13,025 nt of DNA. It comes from an uncultured bacterium. Its GTDB lineage: Bacteria; Bacteroidota; Bacteroidia; Bacteroidales; JACABE01. How positions within the stretch are numbered: the first letter of the stretch is position 1; every line of letters starts with the position of its first letter. Where the stretch lies: positions 1-13,025 of the forward strand of contig CAIWDQ010000397.1 of the NCBI GenBank assembly GCA_903911455.1, given 5' to 3'. Below the pieces are notes generated by a model that saw nothing but the letters and a program-made list of their open reading frames with translations, did no database searches and had not been told where the DNA came from. The position numbers and the translations under genes are program-made. Positions 6,530-13,025 of this stretch are shown here, one piece after another.

Positions 6530-7498
6530 TTAAGATAAGCATTGGTTTTCTTCATTTGCTTTCTCAATAACTTTCTCATATTCCTTTGGAGTAAGATCAT
6601 TATAAAAGAAATAAACAGGATTTACTTTAGTTCCATTTAAGATAACTTCGTAATGTACGTGAGGTGCTTCGGCAAGTCCTGTATTACCTACCCAACCAAT
6701 AATTTCACCACGCTTAACTTTCTGACCATTCTTAACTTTAATACTCTGCATATGACCGTAAAGTGTTTCATATCCATAACCATGATTTATCATAACTACA
6801 TTCCCATAACCACTTTCTCTTTCTGCTTCTTCAACTGTTCCATCAGCAGTTGCATAGATAGGAGTTCCTTTTGCAGCAGCAATATCAATACCTGTATGCA
6901 TACGACGATACTTAAGAATTGGATGAAAACGCAAACCAAATCCTGAAATAATACTTGCCTGACTTTTTAGCAAAGGCATAATAGCAGGAAGATGTTTCAT
7001 CATATCTTCTTTATTCTTAGCCATATTGAAAACTTCGTCAAATGACTTAGATTGAACATACAATTGACGAGAGATCTTATCTATCTTTTTAGCAGTCTCT
7101 ATAATTCTTTCCGAATTGGTTAATCCTTCAAGTTCACCATAACGATCAGCGCCACCAATCCCTGAGTTTCTGATAGAATTAGGTATTGGTTCTGCTTCAA
7201 AAATAACTCTATAAATATTATCATCTCTATTTTCAATATCCTTTAATACAGCAGATATATTATTGAGTTTATTATTCATAACATCATACTGCATTTTGTA
7301 TTGCTCAATTTCGCGTGAAAGCATTTTTTCTTTAGGAGAATTAAAAAAGTTATAAGCTAATAACATTACAACTGCCGCGAAAACAGACCCAAATGCAGCA
7401 ATGGACAATAGCTTCTTAAATCTATCTCTGAAAGTTATCCTAACTTTCTCAATAGACAAAGAATGTACATTGAAGTGATATCTAATCTTTTTTGGCAT
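6530..7498 (-). CDS. membrane-anchored M23 family metallopeptidase
   Basis: 322 residues. A basic cytoplasmic N-terminus is followed by one transmembrane helix (about 33-51), a coiled-coil-like region (about 55-95), a linker and a C-terminal LytM/M23 domain (about 183-297). Zinc ligands H201 and D205 (RMHTGIDI) and H282 (PHVHYEV), with catalytic H249 (LYGHM) and H280, are all present, so it should be an active peptidoglycan endopeptidase rather than a degenerate EnvC-like activator. It would act on the periplasmic side, cutting cross-bridge peptides during growth or division. It is transcribed divergently from alaS and converges on the 21-bp repeat arrays at its 3' end. Confidence 0.94.
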   Translation of the reverse strand: MPKKIRYHFNVHSLSIEKVRITFRDRFKKLLSIAAFGSVFAAVVMLLAYNFFNSPKEKMLSREIEQYKMQYDVMNNKLNNISAVLKDIENRDDNIYRVIFEAEPIPNSIRNSGIGGADRYGELEGLTNSERIIETAKKIDKISRQLYVQSKSFDEVFNMAKNKEDMMKHLPAIMPLLKSQASIISGFGLRFHPILKYRRMHTGIDIAAAKGTPIYATADGTVEEAERESGYGNVVMINHGYGYETLYGHMQSIKVKNGQKVKRGEIIGWVGNTGLAEAPHVHYEVILNGTKVNPVYFFYNDLTPKEYEKVIEKANEENQCLS

Positions 7499-7552
7499 TA
7501 GTGAACAGTTATTATTTTTTGATTGTTATAAGAAAAAGTGATATAATATTCG

Positions 7553-7560
7553 CAAAATTA
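7553..7560 (-). promoter_or_regulatory. candidate -7 element for the M23 peptidase gene
   Basis: On the minus strand this reads TAATTTTG, an exact TAnnTTTG match. It lies about 55 bp upstream of the ATG at 7498 and predicts a leader near 48 nt. It is only 12 bp from the oppositely directed alaS element. Confidence 0.45.
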
Positions 7561-7572
7561 AGGAATATAAAG

Positions 7573-7580
7573 TACTTTTG
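7573..7580 (+). promoter_or_regulatory. Bacteroidota -7 promoter element for alaS
   Basis: TACTTTTG matches TAnnTTTG exactly. TTCG at 7549-7552, one change from the -33 box TTTG, lies 20 bp upstream. The predicted leader is about 50 nt. Confidence 0.6.
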
Positions 7581-7635
7581 CAGTCTTTTTATTCTTAAAA
7601 AAACTTAAACATCAATATAATTGAACTAAGAACTT

Positions 7636-10245
7636 ATGGATTCATCAATAGTTAGAAAGACATTTCTGGATTTTTTCCAGTCTAAACAACATCAAATAGT
7701 ACCATCTGCTCCGATGGTTATAAAGAACGATCCTACCCTCATGTTTACAAATGCAGGGATGAATCAGTTTAAAGATATCTTTTTAGGGAACTCTCCAATT
7801 AAATATAATAGGATTGCAGATTCTCAAAAATGCTTACGTGTTTCAGGGAAACATAACGATTTGGAAGAAGTTGGACACGACACTTATCATCATACAATGT
7901 TTGAGATGTTAGGCAACTGGTCGTTTGGTGATTACTTTAAGAAAGAAGCCATTGCTTGGGCTTGGGAATTACTCACAGAGGTTTATAAGATAAACAAAGA
8001 GAATCTTTATGTAACTGTTTTTGGTGGTGATGATAGTGATGGGTTGCCTAAAGATATGGAAGCTTATGATATCTGGAAACAATATATTTCTGAAGATAGA
8101 ATATTGTTTGGTTCTAAGAAAGACAACTTCTGGGAAATGGGTGATACAGGTCCTTGTGGCCCATGTTCGGAGATTCATATTGATTTAAGAGATGAAAATG
8201 AAAAGAAATTAGTTGCCGGTAAGAATTTAGTTAATCACGATCATCATCTTGTTATTGAGATTTGGAACAATGTATTCATTGAGTTTAACAGGATGAATGA
8301 TGGCAAACTGGTTTCATTACCAGCTAAGCATGTTGATACAGGTATGGGCTTTGAACGTTTGTGCATGGTTTTGCAACAAACAAAATCTAATTATGATACA
8401 GATGTTTTCCAGCCATTGATTCAGGAGTTAGCTAAATTGTCAGGTAAAGTATATGGTAAGGATACTAAAGCAGATATTGCAATGCGTGTTATTTCAGATC
8501 ATTTGCGTGCAGTTAGTTTTGCTATTGCAGATGGGCAGTTACCTTCAAATAACAAGGCAGGTTATGTTATCCGTCGTATTCTTCGCCGTGCTGTTCGTTA
8601 CGGTTATACATTCCTTGACTTTAAGGAACCTTTTATGTTTGAATTATTACCTGTTCTAGTAAATCAGATGGGTGATTATTTCCCTGAACTTAAAGCTCAA
8701 AATGAACTTATAAGACGAGTCTTAATAGAAGAAGAAGTTTCTTTCTTGAAGACACTTGCTTCGGGCATTCAAAAGTTTGAAACTTATCTTAATAATATCA
8801 CATCTAAAACTATTGAAGGTAGATTTGCCTTTGAACTCTTTGATACCTTTGGCTTTCCAATTGACTTAACTCAACTGATTGCAAAGGAAAAAGGGTTTGA
8901 TGTTGACATGAATGATTTCAGCAAATGTATGGAAGAGCAGAAAGCCCGTTCACGTCAGGCTGCTGTTGTTGATACAGATGATTGGGTGGTTCTTAAAGCT
9001 GATACGGATGAAACAAAGTTTGTTGGTTACGATCTTCTTTCAACTGATGTTGAGATTATAAAATATCGTAAAGTTAAAGCAAAAGATAAAACTTACTTCC
9101 AGTTGGTCTTTAATCAGACTCCTTTTTATGCCGAGTCTGGTGGACAAGTTGGTGATAAAGGTATTCTTACAAATGATAATGAAAAGATCATCATCACTGA
9201 TACCAAAAAGGAAAACAATCTTGTTGTTCATTTAACTCCTGAGTTGCCAAAAGATGTTACTGCTGATTTTATTGCTACCATTGACTTGGATAAACGCAAA
9301 CAGACTGAGAATAATCATAGTGCTACTCATCTTTTGCATGCCGCTTTACGCGAAGTTTTAGGAACTCATGTTGAGCAGAAAGGTTCTATGGTTGATGATG
9401 AAAGGTTAAGATTTGATTTCTCTCACTTCTCAAAGATGAGTGATGAGGAAATTACTAAAGTTGAAACCATTGTTAATAATAAGATACGCGCGAACCTTTT
9501 ATTAGATGAAAAAAGAAGCATCCCTATTGAGCAAGCTCAGAATATGGGAGCTATGGCTTTGTTTGGCGAAAAGTATGGTGATAATGTACGTGTAATTAAG
9601 TTTGGTGAATCTATTGAATTATGTGGTGGGACTCACGTAACTGCAACTGGTAACATTGGCTTATTTAAGATAACTTCAGAGAGTGCAATTGCTGCCGGGG
9701 TTCGTCGTATTGAAGCGATTACAGCTACTAAAGCTTTAGCTTTTTTTAATGATAAGGACAATTTATTAAATGAAATAACTGAACTATTAAAGAATACTAA
9801 AGACATCCTAAAAAGTATTAAATCTTTACAAGAAGAAAATACAGAACTCACTAAACAGATCGCTCAATTTAATAAAGAAAAAGCAGGTAATCTTCAAGAA
9901 ACTTTGACAAAGAGTATTCAAAATATCAATGGTATTAATTTTATTGCTGCTAAAATTGAATTGGATGCAGCTACTATCAAAGATCTTTCTTTTGCTATGA
10001 AAAGTAATATTGAAAACCTTTTCCTAGTTTTGGGTAATGAAGCTGATGGCAAAGCAGGTTTAAATGTTATGATTTCTGAAAACCTTGTTGCTGATAAAGG
10101 TCTGGACGCATCAAAGATAGTTAGAGAAATTGCTAAAGAGATACAAGGTGGTGGTGGCGGACAGGCTTTCTTTGCAACTGCCGGTGGTAAAAACCCTGCG
10201 GGTTTAGAGAATGCTTTCGCGAAAGCAAAAGAAATGATCTCTTAA
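7636..10245 (+). CDS. alaS: alanine--tRNA ligase
   Basis: 869 residues, full length for bacterial AlaRS. It charges tRNA-Ala and hydrolyses mischarged Ser/Gly-tRNA-Ala in the cytoplasm. The N-terminal class II catalytic domain begins VRKTFLDFFQSKQHQIVPSA and contains HTMFEMLGNWSFGDYFK. The tRNA-recognition region carries SDHLRAVSFAIADG and GYVIRRILRRAVRYG. The editing domain has the zinc set H561 and H565 (HSATH) plus C663 and H667 (CGGTH). A coiled coil (about 710-760) leads to the C-Ala domain with the GGGGGQ run near residue 840. The ATG at 7636 gives the expected MDSSIVRKTFLDFF start. No truncation or missing residue was seen. Confidence 0.98.
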   Translation: MDSSIVRKTFLDFFQSKQHQIVPSAPMVIKNDPTLMFTNAGMNQFKDIFLGNSPIKYNRIADSQKCLRVSGKHNDLEEVGHDTYHHTMFEMLGNWSFGDYFKKEAIAWAWELLTEVYKINKENLYVTVFGGDDSDGLPKDMEAYDIWKQYISEDRILFGSKKDNFWEMGDTGPCGPCSEIHIDLRDENEKKLVAGKNLVNHDHHLVIEIWNNVFIEFNRMNDGKLVSLPAKHVDTGMGFERLCMVLQQTKSNYDTDVFQPLIQELAKLSGKVYGKDTKADIAMRVISDHLRAVSFAIADGQLPSNNKAGYVIRRILRRAVRYGYTFLDFKEPFMFELLPVLVNQMGDYFPELKAQNELIRRVLIEEEVSFLKTLASGIQKFETYLNNITSKTIEGRFAFELFDTFGFPIDLTQLIAKEKGFDVDMNDFSKCMEEQKARSRQAAVVDTDDWVVLKADTDETKFVGYDLLSTDVEIIKYRKVKAKDKTYFQLVFNQTPFYAESGGQVGDKGILTNDNEKIIITDTKKENNLVVHLTPELPKDVTADFIATIDLDKRKQTENNHSATHLLHAALREVLGTHVEQKGSMVDDERLRFDFSHFSKMSDEEITKVETIVNNKIRANLLLDEKRSIPIEQAQNMGAMALFGEKYGDNVRVIKFGESIELCGGTHVTATGNIGLFKITSESAIAAGVRRIEAITATKALAFFNDKDNLLNEITELLKNTKDILKSIKSLQEENTELTKQIAQFNKEKAGNLQETLTKSIQNINGINFIAAKIELDAATIKDLSFAMKSNIENLFLVLGNEADGKAGLNVMISENLVADKGLDASKIVREIAKEIQGGGGGQAFFATAGGKNPAGLENAFAKAKEMIS

Positions 10246-10322
10246 TATATATCATTGTATAGTTTTAACATTGAAATAAGAAAAATAGTAAAGAATTATA
10301 TTAGTATCTTTAATAAAATTAT

Positions 10323-10330
10323 TATTTTTG
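10323..10330 (+). promoter_or_regulatory. candidate -7 promoter element for the LamG-domain gene
   Basis: TATTTTTG matches TAnnTTTG in the 192-bp gap after alaS and predicts a leader of about 100 nt. A one-off variant, TATCTTTA, lies at 10305-10312. No -33 box is evident. Nothing else was recognised in the gap (10246-10437). Confidence 0.35.
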
Positions 10331-10437
10331 CTTTTGATTTTATAAAACATATTAATGAAAAGTGGAGTCCAGAAACCACATAAAACAACGGGGTTTACAT
10401 TCAAACCTTATTGAATGAGATTAAAATTATAAACAAT

Positions 10438-11430
10438 ATGAAAAGACTTTTATTTTTAACTTTATTTGTAACATCAACAATGTTTACATTTGCCCAAACC
10501 AATACCGTGTCAATACTTTTTGATGGTGTTAGCGATTCGATAAGTGTTCCTCATAACACTTTGTTAAATCCAACAACTGCAATTACAATTGAGGCTTGGA
10601 TTAAGGCTATTAATTACGGAACTAATGTTTGGAGTAATTATATTGTAGGCAAAGACGACTGGAATCCGGGTTCTGCAGGTTACGCTTTACGTTGTGGAAA
10701 CGGTGGACAGCTTTCATTTAACATAAGCTCAGGTAGTGGATTGTGGAAGGAAGTAATTTCATCAACAACTATGCCTACAAATGTCTGGACACATGTTGCT
10801 GCAACTTTCGATGGTACAACTATGAATGTTTATATCAACGGTGTGAATTCGGGAAGCTTAAGCTATACCGGCACTATCAATCCTTCAATGTATAATCTAA
10901 ATATCGGTTCGGTTCCTTATACAATTCAGGGTGGCCGTTTGTTTTCGGGCAATATTGATCAGGTTGAATTGTGGAATATTGCTTTAACCCCAACTCAGAT
11001 TAATCAATATAAAGCTTGTCCTCCGCTTGGAACTGAAACTGGACTAATAGCTTTCTGGAACTTTGAAGAAGGTGGCGGAACCATTGTTCATGATCTTACA
11101 TCTCATCATTTTGATGGCACTTTATACAACAATCCTACCTGGAGTCCTGATGCTAAAGCGACCACTTGTGGCGCCGGCATCAATACTATTACTAAAGATA
11201 ATACTTCTGTTATTTATCCTAATCCTGCTAATGATATCGTAACAGTTAAGACATCTCAATTTACAATCGGGACTGTTTATTATGTTGTTGATAATTTAGG
11301 CAGACAAATAGTATCTGGTAAGATTTATGATGAAACTACTAAGATTGATATCAGCAAACTTGTTTCTGGCGTTTATATGCTTCAGATCGGTGATGTTGAT
11401 CTGAAAACTTATAAGATAATTAAGAATTAA
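10438..11430 (+). CDS. secreted LamG-domain protein with T9SS sorting domain
   Basis: 330 residues from the ATG at 10438. An in-frame TTG at 10411 would add nine residues in front of the signal peptide and is less likely. Residues 1-20 (MKRLLFLTLFVTSTMFTFAQ) form a classic signal peptide. Residues about 25-195 form one concanavalin A-like LamG domain, with IEAWIK, the hallmark WTHVAATFDGTTMNVYINGV and GNIDQVELWN. A short linker with C194 and C244 follows. From about 258, SVIYPNPANDIVTV through GVYMLQI to the end is a type A T9SS C-terminal domain. The protein should pass through the outer membrane by T9SS and be attached or released. It has no catalytic domain, so a binding or adhesive role is likely; the ligand is unknown. 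Confidence 0.9.
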   Translation: MKRLLFLTLFVTSTMFTFAQTNTVSILFDGVSDSISVPHNTLLNPTTAITIEAWIKAINYGTNVWSNYIVGKDDWNPGSAGYALRCGNGGQLSFNISSGSGLWKEVISSTTMPTNVWTHVAATFDGTTMNVYINGVNSGSLSYTGTINPSMYNLNIGSVPYTIQGGRLFSGNIDQVELWNIALTPTQINQYKACPPLGTETGLIAFWNFEEGGGTIVHDLTSHHFDGTLYNNPTWSPDAKATTCGAGINTITKDNTSVIYPNPANDIVTVKTSQFTIGTVYYVVDNLGRQIVSGKIYDETTKIDISKLVSGVYMLQIGDVDLKTYKIIKN

Positions 11431-11481
11431 TTGAATCTGATTTCATAACACTATATATATTATAGGTGTTAATATTATTAA

Positions 11482-12672
11482 ATGAAAGAAATAATCAATA
11501 GAATCAAAGAAATGTCGTCTGAATATCTTGGTGAAATAACCGAGATCAGACGACATATTCATACACATCCTGAACTGGGCTTTGAGGAAGTTAAGACTTC
11601 TGAATACATTGCTGCAAAGCTGACTGAGATCGGTATTCCATTTACTAAAGGTATTGCAAAAACGGGTATTGTTGCATTATTTAAATGCAATAATCCTGAT
11701 AAGATATGTATTGCTTTGCGTGCTGATATGGATGCTTTGCCTATTCTTGAGCAGAATGATATTAATTATAAGTCGGTGAACGATGGTGTGATGCATGCTT
11801 GCGGACACGATGCTCATGTGGCTTGTTTGCTTGGTGCTGCTAAGATTATTTTTAATCTTAAAGAACAATTACACGGCACTGTCAAACTTATTTTTCAACC
11901 TTCCGAAGAAAAGTTTCCCGGGGGTGCACTTGCAATGATTAATGAAGGTGTTCTGGAGAATCCTAAGCCCGATCTTATTATCGGACAGCATGTATTACCT
12001 ACAATGAATGCTGGTAAGATGGGTGTCAGAGCAGGAAAGTACATGGCTTCTACAGACGAAATCTATTTGACTGTTAAAGGCAAAGGTGGTCACGGTGCTA
12101 CGCCCGAATTGAATGTTGATCCTATCGTTATTGCATCTCATATTATAATTGCTTTACAACAAATTGTGAGCCGAAATGCGCGTCCTGATATCCCTACTGT
12201 GCTTTCTTTTGGTAAGATAATTGGCAATGGCCGCACCAATATTATCCCTGATATAGTTACTATTGATGGTACTCTTCGTACTTTTAATGAAGAATGGCGT
12301 GCCGAAGCTCATCTTAAGATTACTAAGATGACACAATCTATTGCCGAAGCTATGGGTGGTAGCTGTGATGTTATTATTGATAAAGGTTATCCTTTTTTGG
12401 TGAATGATGCTGATGTTACTGAGCATGTTTTTAGTAATGCAAAAACCTTTCTTGGTGATGATAATGTAGAAGAACTCCCGATGCGTATGACTGCCGAAGA
12501 TTTCGCTTATTTCTCACAAAAGATTCCTGCATGTTTCTATCGTTTAGGCATCCGCAACGAAAGTAAAGGCATCATTTCTAATCTTCATACCAATACTTTT
12601 AATATTGATGAAGACGCTCTCGAAACAGGCATGGGACTTATGGCGTGGCTGGCTGTAAGTAAGATGATTTAG
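11482..12672 (+). CDS. M20 family amidohydrolase (hippurate hydrolase/aminoacylase-like)
   Basis: 396 residues, normal length for M20D enzymes. It is a cytoplasmic metal-dependent amidohydrolase that removes acyl groups from N-acyl amino acids or related amides; the exact substrate cannot be assigned. Motifs are in order: RRHIHTHPELGFEE, ALRADMDALPI, HACGHDAH (metal ligands C107, H109), QPSEEKFPGG (E142 general base, E143 ligand), GQHVLP (H170), the lid/dimer domain with GGHGATPELNVDP, and NLHTNTFNID (H369). All ligands are present. There is no signal peptide. Related annotations include IAA-amino acid hydrolase and N-acetyldiaminopimelate deacetylase. It lies 51 bp after the LamG gene and may be read from that transcript; no separate TAnnTTTG was seen. 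Confidence 0.93.
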   Translation: MKEIINRIKEMSSEYLGEITEIRRHIHTHPELGFEEVKTSEYIAAKLTEIGIPFTKGIAKTGIVALFKCNNPDKICIALRADMDALPILEQNDINYKSVNDGVMHACGHDAHVACLLGAAKIIFNLKEQLHGTVKLIFQPSEEKFPGGALAMINEGVLENPKPDLIIGQHVLPTMNAGKMGVRAGKYMASTDEIYLTVKGKGGHGATPELNVDPIVIASHIIIALQQIVSRNARPDIPTVLSFGKIIGNGRTNIIPDIVTIDGTLRTFNEEWRAEAHLKITKMTQSIAEAMGGSCDVIIDKGYPFLVNDADVTEHVFSNAKTFLGDDNVEELPMRMTAEDFAYFSQKIPACFYRLGIRNESKGIISNLHTNTFNIDEDALETGMGLMAWLAVSKMI

Positions 12673-12705
12673 GGATATAGCGATTTGGTGATTTGGCGAT
12701 TCAAG
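12666..12705. repeat. 8-bp tandem repeat overlapping the M20 stop codon
   Basis: Five 8-bp units run without gap: GATTTAGG, GATATAGC, GATTTGGT, GATTTGGC, GATTCAAG. The first contains the M20 stop codon TAG (12670-12672), so the repeat starts inside the gene's final codons. It ends just before the terminator stem. Confidence 0.75.
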
Positions 12706-12710
12706 AATTC

Positions 12711-12749
12711 AACCTAACAGGTATTTTTCTTTCCTGTTAGGTTTTTTTT
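12711..12749 (+). terminator. intrinsic terminator after the M20 gene
   Basis: A perfect 11-bp stem is formed by AACCTAACAGG (12711-12721) and CCTGTTAGGTT (12733-12743). It has an 11-nt T-rich loop and an uninterrupted run of eight T from 12742. It lies 39 bp after the M20 stop. This is the clearest terminator in the window. Confidence 0.9.
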
Positions 12750-12808
12750 ATTTTTATGATGATTTTTATATTTATAACCGAAGCTCGGGTTTAAATATAA
12801 ATGAGAAG

Positions 12809-12861
12809 CCCTTCGACAAGCTCAGGGACCGATAATAAGGGTCCCTGAACTTGTCGAAGGG
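12809..12861. repeat. 22-bp inverted repeat (TTCGACAAGCTCAGG type)
   Basis: The left arm (12809-12830, beginning CCCTTCGACAAG and ending CAGGGACC) and the right arm (12840-12861) are reverse complements with a single mismatch (12821 against 12849). They are separated by a 9-nt loop. It is much more GC-rich than its surroundings and has no T-run, so it is not a standard terminator. It sits between the terminators of two convergent genes. I recall the word TTCGACAAGCTCAGG as a dispersed intergenic palindrome in many unrelated bacterial genomes; that is memory, not a search. Confidence 0.88.
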
Positions 12862-12874
12862 AGTGAGGTCATAC

Positions 12875-12911
12875 AAAAAGAGCCGTTACCAACCTAATGA
12901 TAACGACTCTT
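12875..12911 (-). terminator. intrinsic terminator for the minus-strand gene at the right edge
   Basis: Read on the minus strand, AAGAGTCGTTA (12911-12901) pairs with TAACGGCTCTT (12888-12878) with one G-T wobble, around a 12-nt loop. The T-run overlaps the stem end at 12879-12875. It lies 38 bp past the stop of the partial minus-strand gene, as expected for its terminator. Confidence 0.75.
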
Positions 12912-12916
12912 AATGT

Positions 12917-12944
12917 AATTACGAATTATGAATTACGAATTACG
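12917..12944. repeat. 7-bp tandem repeat AATTACG (4 copies)
   Basis: Copies start at 12917, 12924 (AATTATG), 12931 and 12938, with a partial fifth before GAATTC. The tract lies between the stop of the minus-strand partial gene and its terminator, so it would be in that transcript's 3' untranslated region. Confidence 0.8.
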
Positions 12945-12948
12945 AATT

Positions 12949-13025
12949 CTAATTTAAAATAATGTTTTTCTTTGCTGTAATTTGAATACTTCCAATTATT
13001 CTACAAATTTCTTCTGCATCTTTTA
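12949..13025 (-). CDS. C-terminal fragment of a minus-strand gene, possibly a four-helix-bundle protein
   Basis: One minus-strand frame is open from the window edge to a TAG at 12949-12951, giving 24 residues ending KDAEEICRIIGSIQITAKKN then IILN. A matching minus-strand terminator lies 38 bp further on, which supports a real gene end. The amphipathic helix pattern with a basic, Asn-rich tail resembles the C-terminus of the four-helix-bundle (23S rRNA intervening-sequence type) proteins common in Bacteroidota, but the fragment is too short to decide. The rest of the gene lies beyond 13025. Confidence 0.5.
   Translation of the reverse strand, partial: KDAEEICRIIGSIQITAKKNIILN

Noticed and set aside
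10411..10437. Longer LamG protein from a TTG start
   Set aside because: It would put nine polar residues ahead of a textbook signal peptide starting at the ATG at 10438.
11446..11471. Hairpin TAACAC/GTGTTA between the LamG and M20 genes
   Set aside because: The six-pair stem with an AT-rich interior and no T-run could be chance in AT-rich DNA. Not called a terminator or operator.

Overview
The window reads as the chromosome of an AT-rich member of the Bacteroidota, most likely Bacteroidales-like. Three things point there: repeated matches to the phylum-specific -7 promoter element TAnnTTTG, no clear Shine-Dalgarno sequences, and a secreted protein with a type IX secretion (T9SS) C-terminal sorting domain. 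The assignment is from content, not from a database search.

Layout, left to right. 1-581 is non-coding: an array of 21-bp repeats (80-331), a 7-bp tandem repeat (510-537) and a promoter. Next come mutS2 (582-3011), then N-carbamoylputrescine amidase and agmatine deiminase (3098-5035), which together turn agmatine into putrescine. They are followed by an exported thioredoxin directly abutted by a two-helix DUF6132-like membrane protein (5152-5802). A convergent intergenic region (5803-6529) is filled by two further 21-bp repeat arrays lying head to tail. After it come a membrane-anchored M23 peptidase on the minus strand (6530-7498) and the divergent alaS (7636-10245), whose candidate promoters lie side by side. 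The right part holds a small LamG-domain T9SS cargo protein (10438-11430), an M20 amidohydrolase (11482-12672), a strong terminator, a 22-bp inverted repeat, a minus-strand terminator and the C-terminus of a minus-strand gene running off the window.

The protein-coding genes are mostly ordinary housekeeping and metabolic genes. The unusual content is intergenic: three arrays (80-331, 5858-6253, 6272-6481) with unrelated core sequences but one architecture. Each has an 8-11-bp constant core, a 10-13-bp variable tail drawn from a small vocabulary, and an almost exact 21-bp period (two B-DNA turns) held even where units have decayed. One array has an 84-bp higher-order repeat. Another alternates two tail types, placing A-tracts exactly 42 bp apart. 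I do not recognise them as CRISPR, an integron, or a standard insertion sequence or REP element. They are the best candidate here for something undescribed. Their function, if any, cannot be read from the sequence.
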